DNA of 64,000 nucleotides from Acidobacteriota bacterium (GTDB lineage Bacteria; Acidobacteriota; Terriglobia; Terriglobales; Acidobacteriaceae), in contig PJLO01000003.1 of NCBI GenBank assembly GCA_003010405.1, forward strand, positions 248,001 to 312,000. The letters are read 5' to 3'. Position numbers and translations under genes: made by a program. Of this stretch, positions 35,174 through 44,904 are shown piece by piece. Positions within the stretch are counted from its first letter, which is position 1, and every line of letters starts with the position of its first letter. The notes under the pieces are model-generated. The model saw only the letters and a list, made by a program, of their open reading frames with translations, was not told where the DNA came from and ran no database searches.

Positions 35174-35461
35174 ATGAAAAAGAAGAAGACTTCATCGCTC
35201 CGTTGCCCCACTTGCCGCAAGATCGTGCTTGCAAAGGACCCGGACTTCCCCTTCTGCTCCGACCGTTGCCGTGTCATAGATCTCGGCAAGTGGATCAGTG
35301 AGGGTTATGTGATCTCATCTCCGGTGAATGATCCCGAATCCGGCGGTGAAGCCGAGTACAATGAACCCAGACAGCGCCGCATTGGCAGCCTCAGAAAAAA
35401 TCCCGCGACACCCGCGTCAGCTGATGAAAACGAAAACGATAGTTACCGCAAGCCCAATTGA
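35174..35461 (+). CDS. yacG: Zinc-finger protein YacG (DNA gyrase inhibitor family)
   Basis: The 95-residue product has the YacG zinc site Cys11/Cys14/Cys28/Cys32 (RCPTCRK and PFCSDRCRVIDLGKWISEGYVI). In Escherichia coli YacG binds and inhibits gyrase. The usual protein is about 65 residues; the extra C-terminal 40 residues here are polar and probably disordered. The last 38 bases overlap the pgpA start, an overlap that will couple the two genes. Confidence 0.9.
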   Translation: MKKKKTSSLRCPTCRKIVLAKDPDFPFCSDRCRVIDLGKWISEGYVISSPVNDPESGGEAEYNEPRQRRIGSLRKNPATPASADENENDSYRKPN

Positions 35462-35990
35462 GCAGGACACCCAAACGCCTAGCCAACACACGAGGAAAGG
35501 CTCCGTACGCCCAACCCGCCCCTATTGGGCGTGGACCATCGCAACATTTTTTGGCGCTGGCGCCCTGAAGCCCGGCCCAGGCACATGGGGCTCGGTGGGA
35601 GCCCTGCTCACATGGTGGTTCGTTGCCCACCATTTGCCGCCCAACATGCTCATTACAGGAGCTTTATTTTACTGTGCGCTGGCCACCGCTGTTGGAATCC
35701 CTGCCGCAACTCTGACCGCCCGCGCCTGTCATCGCGACGATCCATCGCACGTAGTTATTGACGAAGTCGCCGGCCAGATGCTCACGCTTGTTGCTGCGCC
35801 GCTCACTTGGAAGGCCCAGCTTACAGGCTTCGTGCTTTTTCGGGCCTTTGACATTCTCAAGCCCCCGCCCATCCGCCTGCTCGAACGCTTGCGCCCCGCC
35901 GGGGTCGGCATAATGGTTGACGATCTTGGCGCTGGTTTCTTTGGTTTAATCGTTCTCCAACTCTTACTGCACTTCGGCATCGTAAGATAG
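35424..35990 (+). CDS. pgpA: Phosphatidylglycerophosphatase A
   Basis: PgpA dephosphorylates phosphatidylglycerophosphate to phosphatidylglycerol, a main membrane lipid. The 188-residue product has an N-terminal polar stretch, then the family motifs GPGTWGS, VIDEVAGQML, LFRAFDILKPPPI and DDLGAGFFG, with several membrane helices. The start is an ATG inside yacG; upstream frame positions have no family similarity. Overlap with yacG of 38 bases implies translational coupling. Confidence 0.93.
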   Translation: MKTKTIVTASPIEQDTQTPSQHTRKGSVRPTRPYWAWTIATFFGAGALKPGPGTWGSVGALLTWWFVAHHLPPNMLITGALFYCALATAVGIPAATLTARACHRDDPSHVVIDEVAGQMLTLVAAPLTWKAQLTGFVLFRAFDILKPPPIRLLERLRPAGVGIMVDDLGAGFFGLIVLQLLLHFGIVR

Positions 35991-36019
35991 GGGACTGATT
36001 CGGTACGAGCCATTAACTT

Positions 36020-37060
36020 ATGAGCCAGATTTCAGAACCTCCTGTAATTACCTCGGTCGACCCTTTGTTTGCGCTGCCCGGCGGCGAGGTCGTTCTTCGC
36101 GGCAAAGCTCTCCTTACGAGTCTCAGCGAACAGACGCAGGTCTTCTTTGGCGAGGCTGAAGCCACTATAGTTTTCGGCTCCGCGGACCAGCTCACGGTGA
36201 ACGTCCCTGAGAACCCATCGGGAGACACTCTGACCGTTACCACTCCAAACGGCTCTGTCTCCGCAAACATTACCCTGGCCGCCCTCCTGTCGGAAAATCT
36301 TCATCCGGTCGCGAATCCCGCTATCGATGATGCCGGTAACATTTACATCACATTTTCCGGAAGTCGTGGCCAGGCAGTGCCTACGTCGCTGTTCCGCATC
36401 GATAACGAGACCGGGCTTACCCCATTAAGCGCCAACATCATGAATCCCAGCGGTCTCGCCTTGGACGCCGCCGGAAACCTCTACATATCTTCACGAAGCG
36501 AAGGCACAGTCTATCGCCTGACGGTCTCCGGAAACCTGTCCACCTACGCGGAAGGTATGGGCATAGCCACCGGTCTTGCCTTCGACGAGATTGGAAATCT
36601 TTATGTTGGCGACCGGAGCGGCACAATCTTCAAGCTCGCACCTGACCGCCAAATCTTTGTTTTCGCCACGCTTGAGCCCAGCATCGCCGCCTATCATCTG
36701 GCTTTCTCACCCAGCGGAAACCTCTTTGTGACTGGACCTACCGTCTCTTCCAACGATTGCATCTATGAGATAGATCCGCACGGCGTTATCACCCGCTGGT
36801 TTGGCAATCTCGGACGCCCGCAGGGCATCGCTTTTGACCTTGAGAACAACTTGTACGTCGCCGCCTCCTGGCGGGGTCACCGGGGCATCATTCGCATCAC
36901 GCCGGATAAGCAGGCTTCATTGGTGATCAGCGGCTCCAACCTCGTCGGCCTGGCCTTCGATCCCAGCAACGCTCTCGTCCTGGCAACCACCAATGCAGCT
37001 TACTTTCTTCCTTGGAGCGTTCCCGGTTACACGGTGACGCCGATACTCCCAGAACCATGA
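36020..37060 (+). CDS. IPT/TIG domain plus NHL-like beta-propeller protein
   Basis: The 346-residue product has an N-terminal Ig-like IPT domain of about 80 residues (PPVITSVDPLFALPGGEVVLRG). After it come repeated six-bladed-propeller units with the recurring pattern PxGLAxDxxGNLYV: NPSGLALDAAGNLYISS, ATGLAFDEIGNLYVGD, LAFSPSGNLFVTG, PQGIAFDLENNLYVAA and LVGLAFDPSNALVLA. No signal peptide is seen although such proteins are often secreted. It is probably a binding or sensing scaffold; no catalytic residues can be named. It follows pgpA by 29 bases. Confidence 0.82.
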   Translation: MSQISEPPVITSVDPLFALPGGEVVLRGKALLTSLSEQTQVFFGEAEATIVFGSADQLTVNVPENPSGDTLTVTTPNGSVSANITLAALLSENLHPVANPAIDDAGNIYITFSGSRGQAVPTSLFRIDNETGLTPLSANIMNPSGLALDAAGNLYISSRSEGTVYRLTVSGNLSTYAEGMGIATGLAFDEIGNLYVGDRSGTIFKLAPDRQIFVFATLEPSIAAYHLAFSPSGNLFVTGPTVSSNDCIYEIDPHGVITRWFGNLGRPQGIAFDLENNLYVAASWRGHRGIIRITPDKQASLVISGSNLVGLAFDPSNALVLATTNAAYFLPWSVPGYTVTPILPEP

Positions 37061-37076
37061 TCTTGCCGCTTCAACA

Positions 37077-37106
37077 AAATGCGCACCCCGATCGGGATGC
37101 GCATTT
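37077..37106. terminator. Convergent terminator hairpin
   Basis: AAATGCGCA (37077-37085) and TGCGCATTT (37098-37106) make a perfect 9-bp stem, extended inside by CCCG/CGGG. It lies between the convergent propeller and FKBP genes and ends with T-run or A-run on either strand, so it can work for both. Confidence 0.8.
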
Positions 37107-37130
37107 CTGGAAATCAAGTTGCGGAAAAGC

Positions 37131-37568
37131 TTAGTTCACTCCCAGCAACTCCACGTCAAAGATTAAGTAAGCACTCGGCGGAATGACCGGCGGCTGTCCT
37201 CGCCATCCATAAGCCATCTCTGGCGGGATCCTGAGCTGGCGCTTACCGCCAACCTTCATTCCGACAAGACCCAGATCCCAACCTTTGATTACCTGGCCCG
37301 CGCCCAGCGTGATTACCAGCGGTTCATTACGGTCAAACGAACTGTCGAACTTCGTGCCTTGCTCCAGCAACCACCCGGTGTAGTTGACCGTTATTTTCCT
37401 GCCCTTGGTTGCCGCCGCGCCCGTTCCGACCTTCAGATCCCAGTATGCCAAGCCACCCGGTAAACTGATCCCCGCTCCGTCCACGGACGAAGGACGGCGG
37501 TGCTTGTCCTGTGCCGTCAACAGCATGGAGCTCGCCAACAGCAGTACTATCGTGAGTGAGGTCCGCAT
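37131..37568 (-). CDS. Secreted FKBP-type peptidyl-prolyl isomerase
   Basis: The 145-residue product has a signal peptide ([16 protein letters not shown]) and one FKBP domain with [55 protein letters not shown] and the ending [15 protein letters not shown]. The active-site aromatic residues are present, so isomerase activity is expected in the periplasm. It starts two bases after the carB stop in the same direction and shares its transcript with carA-carB. No functional link to carbamoyl phosphate is known. Confidence 0.93.
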   Translation of the reverse strand: MRTSLTIVLLLASSMLLTAQDKHRRPSSVDGAGISLPGGLAYWDLKVGTGAAATKGRKITVNYTGWLLEQGTKFDSSFDRNEPLVITLGAGQVIKGWDLGLVGMKVGGKRQLRIPPEMAYGWRGQPPVIPPSAYLIFDVELLGVN

Positions 37569-37570
37569 CG

Positions 37571-40500
37571 TTATTCAGTCTCCACAGCGTCGCGCTTCAC
37601 CGCGTCATGTGAGGCGTGCAGTTCCTGCAGATTGCTGACGCGGACGACTCCGGCCTGAAGCACCGGAATTCCTTCCACGACTGCACGCGCCGCGGACAGA
37701 GTCGTGATTGTCGGTATGCGTGCCAAAACCGCCGCACGGCGAATCGCCTTTCCATCGAACCAGGGCTCACTTCGCGCTTGCGGGGTGTTAATAATCAACT
37801 GAATCCGGTCGCCCTTGATGAGATCGACCACGTTCGGCCGCCCTTCTTTCACCTTGTAAACACGTTCTACGCGCATTCCGGCCTCTTCCAGCGCTTCGGC
37901 AGTTCCATGCGTAGCCACGAGTTTGAAACCCAAATCCACGAACTTGCGTGCTACATCTGCGACTTCGGGCTTGTCCCGTTCGTTTACGCTGATGAAGACA
38001 GTCCCCTTGCAAGGCAGCGCCTGTCCCGCAGCTAGTTGCGCCTTAGCAAACGCCTCGCCAAAGTTATCTGCAACTCCCATGACTTCGCCGGTTGAACGCA
38101 TCTCCGGTCCGAGCACCGTGTCAACCCCTGGAAACTTATTCCAGGGGAACACTGGAGACTTCACATAGAAGCAATCCCCCGTATCCAAATCCTTGCGAGC
38201 ATCAATGTTATCCGGCAAAAACTCTCTCAGCTTTCGTCCCGTCATCAGCCGTGCTGCGATCTTCGCGCAAGGAACGCCTGTTGCCTTTGAGACGTATGGC
38301 ACCGTGCGTGAGGCCCTCGGATTCACTTCGATCACATAAACCTTCTCGCGCTGAATCGCGAATTGAATATTCATCAGTCCGACAACATTCAGTGCTTTCG
38401 CCAGCTTGAAGGTGTATTCGCGAATCGTCTCCAGCACAGCAGGGGATAAATCGACACTCGGCAGTACGCACGACGAATCTCCCGAATGGATGCCCGCCTC
38501 TTCGATGTGCTCCATGATTCCGGCAATGACCACATCCTCGCCGTCGCTCAACGCGTCAACATCGACTTCGGTCGCTGCTTCCAGAAAGTGATCAATCAGG
38601 ATCGGGCGGTCCTGCGAATACTCAACAGCCTGCCCCATGTACTCCTTCACGGCCTTGGCGTCGTACGCAATTACCATCGCGCGTCCGCCCAGCACATACG
38701 AAGGACGCACCAGCACCGGATAACCCACCTTCTCCGCCGCAACCAGAGCCTCGTCCACCGAAGTCGCCATGCCACCCGGTGACTGGGGAATTTCCAATTT
38801 GTTCAGCAGCGCCTCAAAGCGCTTGCGATCTTCGGCCAGATCAATCGACTCCGGCGAGGTTCCGATAATCTTCACGCCAGCATTCTTCAAGGGCAGCGCC
38901 AGGTTCAGCGGAGTCTGTCCGCCGAACTGCACAATCACGCCTATGTCTTCCGCCCCCTTCGCCTCGTGCTCGTAGATCGCCATGACGTCTTCAAATGTCA
39001 GTGGCTCGAAATAAAGGCGGTCGCTGGTATCGTAGTCGGTCGAAACCGTCTCGGGATTGCAGTTGACCATGATGGATTCAATACCATCATCGTGCAGCGC
39101 AAACGCAGCATGGCAGCAGCAGTAGTCGAATTCGATTCCCTGCCCGATGCGATTTGGTCCCGAGCCCAGGATGATAACCTTCTTCTTCGCAGTCGGCGTA
39201 GCCTCGTCCTCATCTTCAAAGGTCGAGTACATATAGGGCGTGAAGCTCTCGAACTCCGCCGCGCAGGTATCCACGCGTTTATAAACCGGAGTGATTCCCA
39301 TTTCCCGGCGCTTCTCGTAGATTTTGATCAAGCCCTCACGCGAAGGCATCTTCCACAGTTCGCTGAGCCTGGCGTCGCTGATTCCCTTGCGCTTAGCCTC
39401 CCGCATCTCTTCGGCCGTGATTGTCTCCAGAGAGCTGTTCTCCAGAGCACTCATTTCCTCGCCAATTTCTTTCAGTTGGTAAAGGAACCAGGGATCCATC
39501 CCCGTCAGCCGGGCTACGTGCGGCACTGTCCAGCCGGTGCGCAGCGCATATCGAACATATTGCAATCGCTCGGGATGCGGCGAAACCATCCGCTTGGTCA
39601 TGATCTTCGGCTCGATCGCCTCGGCCTCCAGTCGTTTCCCGGTTTCCAGCGAGCGCACCGCTTTCAGCAGTGATTCTTTAAAGGTGCGGCCAATCGCCAT
39701 CACCTCGCCGACCGACTTCATCTGTGGCCCCAGGCTCTCGTCAGCGCCTGAAAATTTCTCGAACTGCCATTTCGGAATCTTCACCACCACGTAGTCCAGA
39801 GTAGGTTCGAAGCATGCCGGAGTCTTCTGCGTGATGTCGTTCGTGATCTCGTCGAGGGTGTAGCCCACGGCAAGCCGTGCCGCGATCTTCGCAATAGGAA
39901 AGCCAGTGGCCTTCGAGGCCAGCGCCGATGAACGCGAAACACGAGGGTTCATTTCGATTACAATCTGCCTACCTGTCGTAGGATTCACGGCAAACTGCAC
40001 GTTCGATCCGCCGGTTTCAACGCCAATCTCGCGCATTACCTTGATCGCGCTGTTGCGCATGCGCTGATACTCGCGGTCGCTCAGCGTTTGAGCCGGGGCT
40101 ACCGTTATCGAGTCGCCGGTGTGAACGCCCATAGGATCGAAGTTCTCAATCGAGCAGATAATGATGACGTTGTCTGCCAGATCGCGCATAACCTCTAGCT
40201 CGTATTCCTTCCAGCCCAGCACGCTCTCTTCGAGTAGAACCTCGTGTACCGGAGAAAGGTCCAGTCCACGAGCCAGCAATTCGACCAGTTCTTCGCGGTT
40301 ATATGCGATGCCGCCGCCCGAACCGCCCAGCGTAAACGACGGACGCAGCACCACCGGAAACCCGAGCTTGGCAGAGAAGTCCAACCCATCCTTCAGGTTG
40401 TTGACCAGCACCGAACGCGGCACATCCAAACCGATGCGCGTCATCGCGTCCTTAAAGAGCAAGCGGTCTTCCGCCTTTTTAATAGCTTCCAATTGCGCGC

Positions 40501-40867
40501 CAATCAGTATGACGCCGTACTTCTCCAGCACACCGCTGTCGGCAAGTTCCACTGCAAGGTTCAGAGCGGTCTGCCCACCTACGGTCGGCAGCACGGCCAT
40601 TCCTTTGCCAACGCCGCGCTCCACTTCCTTTCGGATAATCTCCTCCGCGTACTGCCGCGTCAGCGGCTCAACATACGTGCGGTCGGCCATCTCCGGATCA
40701 GTCATGATCGTCGCGGGATTCGAGTTCACAAGCACAACCTCGAACCCTTCGGCCTTTAGCGCCTTGCACGCCTGTGTGCCGGAGTAGTCAAATTCCGCCG
40801 ACTGTCCAATTACAATCGGTCCGGAACCAAGAATCAGAATCTTCGAAATATCTGTGCGACGTGGCAT
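37571..40867 (-). CDS. carB: Carbamoyl-phosphate synthase large subunit
   Basis: CarB makes carbamoyl phosphate from ammonia, bicarbonate and two ATP for pyrimidines and arginine; ammonia comes from the CarA glutaminase by a tunnel. The 1098 residues have the duplicated ATP-grasp layout: N-terminal half with [16 protein letters not shown], second half with [17 protein letters not shown], and a C-terminal MGS allosteric domain that ends near [16 protein letters not shown]. The position and length match the family (1073 in Escherichia coli). It follows carA by 126 bases that contain a strong hairpin. Confidence 0.97.
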   Translation of the reverse strand: MPRRTDISKILILGSGPIVIGQSAEFDYSGTQACKALKAEGFEVVLVNSNPATIMTDPEMADRTYVEPLTRQYAEEIIRKEVERGVGKGMAVLPTVGGQTALNLAVELADSGVLEKYGVILIGAQLEAIKKAEDRLLFKDAMTRIGLDVPRSVLVNNLKDGLDFSAKLGFPVVLRPSFTLGGSGGGIAYNREELVELLARGLDLSPVHEVLLEESVLGWKEYELEVMRDLADNVIIICSIENFDPMGVHTGDSITVAPAQTLSDREYQRMRNSAIKVMREIGVETGGSNVQFAVNPTTGRQIVIEMNPRVSRSSALASKATGFPIAKIAARLAVGYTLDEITNDITQKTPACFEPTLDYVVVKIPKWQFEKFSGADESLGPQMKSVGEVMAIGRTFKESLLKAVRSLETGKRLEAEAIEPKIMTKRMVSPHPERLQYVRYALRTGWTVPHVARLTGMDPWFLYQLKEIGEEMSALENSSLETITAEEMREAKRKGISDARLSELWKMPSREGLIKIYEKRREMGITPVYKRVDTCAAEFESFTPYMYSTFEDEDEATPTAKKKVIILGSGPNRIGQGIEFDYCCCHAAFALHDDGIESIMVNCNPETVSTDYDTSDRLYFEPLTFEDVMAIYEHEAKGAEDIGVIVQFGGQTPLNLALPLKNAGVKIIGTSPESIDLAEDRKRFEALLNKLEIPQSPGGMATSVDEALVAAEKVGYPVLVRPSYVLGGRAMVIAYDAKAVKEYMGQAVEYSQDRPILIDHFLEAATEVDVDALSDGEDVVIAGIMEHIEEAGIHSGDSSCVLPSVDLSPAVLETIREYTFKLAKALNVVGLMNIQFAIQREKVYVIEVNPRASRTVPYVSKATGVPCAKIAARLMTGRKLREFLPDNIDARKDLDTGDCFYVKSPVFPWNKFPGVDTVLGPEMRSTGEVMGVADNFGEAFAKAQLAAGQALPCKGTVFISVNERDKPEVADVARKFVDLGFKLVATHGTAEALEEAGMRVERVYKVKEGRPNVVDLIKGDRIQLIINTPQARSEPWFDGKAIRRAAVLARIPTITTLSAARAVVEGIPVLQAGVVRVSNLQELHASHDAVKRDAVETE

Positions 40868-40911
40868 TTACGTTTGCTTTCTCACCTGCTAATTGAAACT
40901 TTTCACGAATA

Positions 40912-40935
40912 GTCGCGCGCTGTCATGCGCGCGAC
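40912..40935 (-). promoter_or_regulatory. Intercistronic hairpin between carA and carB
   Basis: GTCGCGCGC (40912-40920) and GCGCGCGAC (40927-40935) make a perfect 9-bp stem with a six-base loop. There is no T-run, so it is not a standard terminator on either strand. It could protect or separate the carA and carB messages or act as partial attenuator (inference). Confidence 0.4.
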
Positions 40936-40993
40936 GAAGTAATTTTCGTTCGCCCAATACCGTCCAGTTTTTCGCCGGCAAACTTTACGCGTG

Positions 40994-42169
40994 CTACTTT
41001 CTCCACTCCTTCATCATCTTCACAAAGTCATCGAAGAGATAATGAGAGTCGTGCGGACCAGGCGCAGCCTCGGGATGATATTGCACGCTGAAAAGCGGAT
41101 ACGTCCGATGCCGCAGTCCTTCCAGTGTGTTGTCGTTCAGGTCCACGTGCGTCAACTCCACTTCGCTCTGCTTCAGCGAATCCGGATCGACCGCATAGTT
41201 GTGGTTGTGCGCCGTAATCTCGACTTTTCCGGTCTTCAGATGCTTTACCGGATGGTTCCCGCCATGATGCCCGAACTTGAGCTTGTAAGTCTTCCCTTCC
41301 AGCGCAAGCCCAATCAACTGATGTCCGAGGCAGATACCGAAGATGGGTATGCGTCCTGCCAGTTGCCGGATTGTCTTCTGCGCGTAAACGACGGCGTCCG
41401 GATCTCCCGGACCGTTCGAAAGAAATATTCCATTTGGCTGAAGTGCAAGCACATCTTCGGCCGAAGTCTGAGCCGGAACCACGGTCACATCGCAACCGGA
41501 ACTCACTAACCGCCTTAGAATGTTGTGCTTAATGCCATAGTCGAAGGCGACTACCTTCTTGCGCATTGCCGGATCGGGAACGGCTGCGGGCTCGGCGGTA
41601 ATCACCGAGAGCTGCCGCGCCGAGGGGTGGGGCGCAATAATAATGCGTTCTTCCACATCTCCCTTGGTCCACTGATAGCTCTCTTTCGTGGATACAACCT
41701 TCGCCAGATCCATTCCGTCGATGGTCGGCGTAGCTTTCGCCTTCTCAACCAACTTCTGAACGTCTGTCTCGCTGGTTGAAATTACTCCGCGCATGACGCC
41801 ACGGTCGCGCAAGTGCCGCACCAAAGCGCGGGTATCAACGTCCGACAGCACAGGAACCTTGTGCCTCTCCAGATACTCGTCCGTCACCTGATGTGAGCGG
41901 TAGCTCGAAGCATAAGGGGAAAATTCACGCACAATCAGCCCTTCGATATAGGGCTTGACTGCTTCTTCGTCGTCGGAATTCGTACCGTAGTTGCCGATTT
42001 CGGGATTCGTCAGAACAACAATTTGCCCAGCATAGGAGGGATCGGTAAATATCTCCTGATAGCCGGTAATGGATGTATTAAAAACTACTTCGCCGGTGCG
42101 TTCGACCCGCGCTCCGTAGCCTTTGCCGCGGAAGACTCTACCGTCTTCCAGCGCAAGGATAGCTTGCAT
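40994..42169 (-). CDS. carA: Carbamoyl-phosphate synthase small subunit (glutaminase)
   Basis: CarA hydrolyses glutamine and passes ammonia to CarB. The 391-residue product has the unique N-terminal domain ([35 protein letters not shown]) and a class I glutamine amidotransferase domain with nucleophile Cys in FGICLGHQ and the His-x-Glu pair in [12 protein letters not shown]. Its start has no strong ribosome-binding site but gives the standard N-terminus. A palindrome about 85 bases upstream is a candidate operator. Confidence 0.97.
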   Translation of the reverse strand: MQAILALEDGRVFRGKGYGARVERTGEVVFNTSITGYQEIFTDPSYAGQIVVLTNPEIGNYGTNSDDEEAVKPYIEGLIVREFSPYASSYRSHQVTDEYLERHKVPVLSDVDTRALVRHLRDRGVMRGVISTSETDVQKLVEKAKATPTIDGMDLAKVVSTKESYQWTKGDVEERIIIAPHPSARQLSVITAEPAAVPDPAMRKKVVAFDYGIKHNILRRLVSSGCDVTVVPAQTSAEDVLALQPNGIFLSNGPGDPDAVVYAQKTIRQLAGRIPIFGICLGHQLIGLALEGKTYKLKFGHHGGNHPVKHLKTGKVEITAHNHNYAVDPDSLKQSEVELTHVDLNDNTLEGLRHRTYPLFSVQYHPEAAPGPHDSHYLFDDFVKMMKEWRK

Positions 42170-42364
42170 CGCATCCTCAGGGAGTGGATTTTCTAGATGA
42201 TATCAGCTATTCGAGGGCCTTTGCAGTCTCTGCACAGGAAAAGCCAAGCTAAATGCATTTAAATGCAGTCATTCGTATAATATGCATTCCTGACTTCCGC
42301 CTGTGCTCTGAAATTACGCACAACTGCCCAAAGATTGCCGGTCTCAATTCGCTTTTGTCTGTCT
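42170..42364. promoter_or_regulatory. Upstream region of carA with a TGCAT palindrome
   Basis: The 14-base palindrome TGCATTTAAATGCA occupies 42254-42267, with another ATGCAT at 42291-42296. On the minus strand these lie 85-127 bases before the carA start, with a TATTATACG that could serve as -10 near 42276-42284. The palindrome resembles an ARG-box (TGAAT-N4-ATTCA) with both symmetrical A/T positions changed, which fits carAB control by arginine, but no argR is in the window. Basis is sequence pattern only. Confidence 0.4.
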
Positions 42365-42964
42365 CTAACGCAGCTTACCTGCCATATCTGCAGGCCAGTA
42401 AGCAAAAACCGCCTTGCCAAAGATCGCCTTCCGCCCCACCGGGCCAAAGTCGCGGCTGTCGCTGGAGAGATTCCTGTGGTCGCCCAACACAAAGTAGCTC
42501 TGTTCCGGAATTATCAGCTCGCTCATTGAGCGCTGATCCCGAAACTGCGCCGGCACATACGGCTCCTCCAGCCGGTTCCCGTTCAGAAAGACCTCCCCGC
42601 GAGAGATCTCGATCCGGTCGCCCGGCTCGCCCACAACCCTTTTAATGTATTTCTTACTCGGGTCGCCCGGATACCGGAATACAACGACGTCACCGCGCTT
42701 GATCGGCCCCAGGCGATAGGCAAATTGATTGATGAAGATCCGCTCTTGATCGGCCAGCCCCGGCATCATGCTGGTCCCCTCAACCTTCACTGGCTGGTAA
42801 AGGAACACAATGATGAATACTGAAAACGTCAGCGAGATTATAACTTCGCGCAACCACTTCAATCGGTAAGCTCTATCAGGCGTCTCAGACTGCACTAGGG
42901 GCTGTGCTACAGAGGGAGCGTCGTTGTGCCTGCTCGCCAGCTCGCGGGATACTCTCTCGTCCAT
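42365..42964 (-). CDS. lepB: Signal peptidase I
   Basis: Signal peptidase I removes signal peptides from exported proteins. From the ATG at 42964 (GGAG eight bases upstream) the product has 199 residues, with one N-terminal membrane helix (VIISLTFSVFIIVFLYQPV). The catalytic pair is Ser65 in EGTSMMP and Lys108 in YIKRVVGEPGD. The final part, VLGDHRNLSSDSRDFGPVG, is box E of the family. Two earlier in-frame Met codons at 43012 and 42988 exist but have weaker ribosome-binding sites. It serves the many exported proteins of the window. Confidence 0.92.
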   Translation of the reverse strand: MDERVSRELASRHNDAPSVAQPLVQSETPDRAYRLKWLREVIISLTFSVFIIVFLYQPVKVEGTSMMPGLADQERIFINQFAYRLGPIKRGDVVVFRYPGDPSKKYIKRVVGEPGDRIEISRGEVFLNGNRLEEPYVPAQFRDQRSMSELIIPEQSYFVLGDHRNLSSDSRDFGPVGRKAIFGKAVFAYWPADMAGKLR

Positions 42965-43193
42965 CTCACATACTCCGTCTACATTCATTCTATACAGATT
43001 GACGGCCATCACTCACGTTGTGCAGCATTTCCACTCGTGCAAACAACCTACAATTCCTCCAAAAATGCTTGAGGTTGACGCTAGCCCTTACTCACGATAT
43101 AAAGCTGTATTCTAAGATGGTTATCGTTCTCAGACTGCTTGTGGTTCCTGAACGGTTGCATACATTCGTTTTTAATCATTTCAGGAAGGGCGC
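42965..43193. other. Divergent intergenic region, lepB and TPR gene
   Basis: These 229 bases between divergent genes hold at least two promoters. I see no strong hairpin, repeat or conserved operator; a weak A/T-rich stretch lies near 43080-43110. Confidence 0.35.
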
Positions 43194-43772
43194 ATGTCCA
43201 AAAAACTCGAAGTTAATCCGAATAGCCCCTTGGATAAAATCAAGGCCGAATCGCACCGGAACGCACCCGAAGACACACAGGTGCGATTTGCCCAAACCTT
43301 GCAGGGTTACGAGCAGGCGTTGAAGCTGATGCAGGCCCAGAAGTTCGAAAAGGCCAAGCCCCTGTTCGAAAAGGTGGTTGAATCGGGAATAAGCGAGTTG
43401 GCTGATCGTGCCAAGGTTCATATCAACATTTGTAATCAGCATATGGAAGAGGTTCAGAACACATTCAATACGCCCGAGGAGCATTACGACTTCGCAGTGT
43501 CACTCATGAACCTCGGAGACTTTGTCACTGCCCGTGAGCACATGGAAGCGCTTTCCGTTCAGGCCCCCACCCTCGACTTCGTCTGGTACGGCTTGGCAGT
43601 ACTTGAGTGTCTGACTGGCCGCACAACGGAAAGTCTGCAACATCTGGATCAGGCCATTCGGCTTAATCCCTGTAATCGTTTCCAGGCACGGAATGACCCG
43701 GACTTCAAGAATATGGCCGATGACCCGCGATTCACCGAGTTACTCTATCCTGAAGGCAGTATCGGAGCGTGA
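43194..43772 (+). CDS. Small TPR-repeat protein of unknown function
   Basis: The 192-residue product begins with 25 or so polar residues, then two to three TPR-like helix pairs: QGYEQALKLMQAQKFEKAKPL, PEEHYDFAVSLMNLGDFVTAR and DFVWYGLAVLECLTGRTTESLQ. A conserved C-terminal tail (ARNDPDFKNMADDPRFTELL) follows the last one. The tail is typical of acidobacterial TPR proteins in which a defined DPDF/DPRF segment follows the repeats, though I cannot name a family. No signal peptide, so it is probably cytoplasmic. GGAAGG lies upstream of the ATG. Confidence 0.75.
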   Translation: MSKKLEVNPNSPLDKIKAESHRNAPEDTQVRFAQTLQGYEQALKLMQAQKFEKAKPLFEKVVESGISELADRAKVHINICNQHMEEVQNTFNTPEEHYDFAVSLMNLGDFVTAREHMEALSVQAPTLDFVWYGLAVLECLTGRTTESLQHLDQAIRLNPCNRFQARNDPDFKNMADDPRFTELLYPEGSIGA

Positions 43773-43821
43773 GTTTCTAGACTTGCAGAATTTTCCACTT
43801 CCCTGCTTCTGAAGAATAAGA

Positions 43822-44886
43822 ATGCCAACGACCTCCATTACGGATCGCTTAAACGGCTTCCGCGTCGTCGCCATTGGCGGCGGCACCGGCCTATCCACCC
43901 TTCTTCGCGGACTCAAGCGCCACGTAATCTCCGGTTCGGCTTCGGACTCCTCCATGGCAGAGCCAATTAGCCCTTTCATTTGCCGCCTCACCGGCATCGT
44001 AACCGTCACAGATGATGGAGGCTCCAGCGGACGACTGCGTAAGGAACTGGGCGTTCCTCCCCCGGGAGATATCCGTAACTGCATGACCGCTCTATCTGAT
44101 GACGAGGAATTGCTCGCGCAACTCTTCCGCTATCGCTTCAGCGGCGGCGGCCTCGATGGCCATAGCTTCGGAAATCTTTTTTTGACAGCTCTGGCGGATG
44201 TCTGTGGCGACTTCTCGCTGGCCGTCAAGCTCAGTTCCGCGATTTTGAAAACTCGCGGCGAAATCTACCCTGCCACCACCAGCAGCAACGTTCAGCTCGA
44301 TGCCCTGATGCGCGATGGCAGACACGTCAGCGGAGAAACCAATATCACCGCCAGTCGCAGCGGCATCGTACGCCTCCGCCTCGTCCCAGACTGCGTCCCG
44401 CCTCTCCCCCAGGCGCTGGAGGCAATTCTTAACGCCGACATCATAAGCATCGGTCCCGGCTCTCTCTTCACCAGTTGCATTCCCAATCTTCTGGTCCAGG
44501 GAGTCCCGGAGGCAATCTGCCGCTCGAACGCCGCCCGCGTCTACATCTGCAACCTGATGACACAGCCCAACGAGAGCACCGGCCTCACCGCCTCGCAACA
44601 TATCCGGGCGATTTTCGAGCACGCCAAATGCCGCGTTTTTGACTACGCAATGCTCAACCGGGCTCCCGTTCCTGCCGAACTGCGGAATCGGTATGCCGAG
44701 GATGACGCTGAGCCACTGCAGAATGATCTGGACGAAATCCGCGCCCTCGGCGTTACGCCAATCCTGGGCGACTATCTCGATGCGACTCAATTCGCACGTC
44801 ACGCCGCTGACCGCATTGCGCAGGACCTTCTTAGCCTTCCCGCCCGCCTCCAACAGGAACGCCGCGCGCAGGCGCCGAGCTTTTAG
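43822..44886 (+). CDS. YvcK/CofD-like protein (gluconeogenesis factor)
   Basis: The 354-residue product has the family core: VVAIGGGTGLSTLLRGLK, then VTVTDDGGSSGRLR, GDIRNCMTALSDDEELLAQLFRYRF and SIGPGSLFTSCIPNLLV. YvcK of Bacillus subtilis binds UDP-GlcNAc and is needed for growth on gluconeogenic carbon sources; CofD makes coenzyme F420 and is the structural relative. No other F420 genes are near, so the YvcK role is favoured. An unusual Ser/Met-rich stretch (HVISGSASDSSMAEP) interrupts the early region. Its ATG has a weak ribosome-binding site. Confidence 0.92.
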   Translation: MPTTSITDRLNGFRVVAIGGGTGLSTLLRGLKRHVISGSASDSSMAEPISPFICRLTGIVTVTDDGGSSGRLRKELGVPPPGDIRNCMTALSDDEELLAQLFRYRFSGGGLDGHSFGNLFLTALADVCGDFSLAVKLSSAILKTRGEIYPATTSSNVQLDALMRDGRHVSGETNITASRSGIVRLRLVPDCVPPLPQALEAILNADIISIGPGSLFTSCIPNLLVQGVPEAICRSNAARVYICNLMTQPNESTGLTASQHIRAIFEHAKCRVFDYAMLNRAPVPAELRNRYAEDDAEPLQNDLDEIRALGVTPILGDYLDATQFARHAADRIAQDLLSLPARLQQERRAQAPSF

Positions 44887-44904
44887 CAGTCGAGTACCGG
44901 CTGG

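Noticed and set aside
38966..39673. Plus-strand frames of 208-235 codons opposite carB
   Set aside because: Antisense to an unmistakable carB; no motifs.
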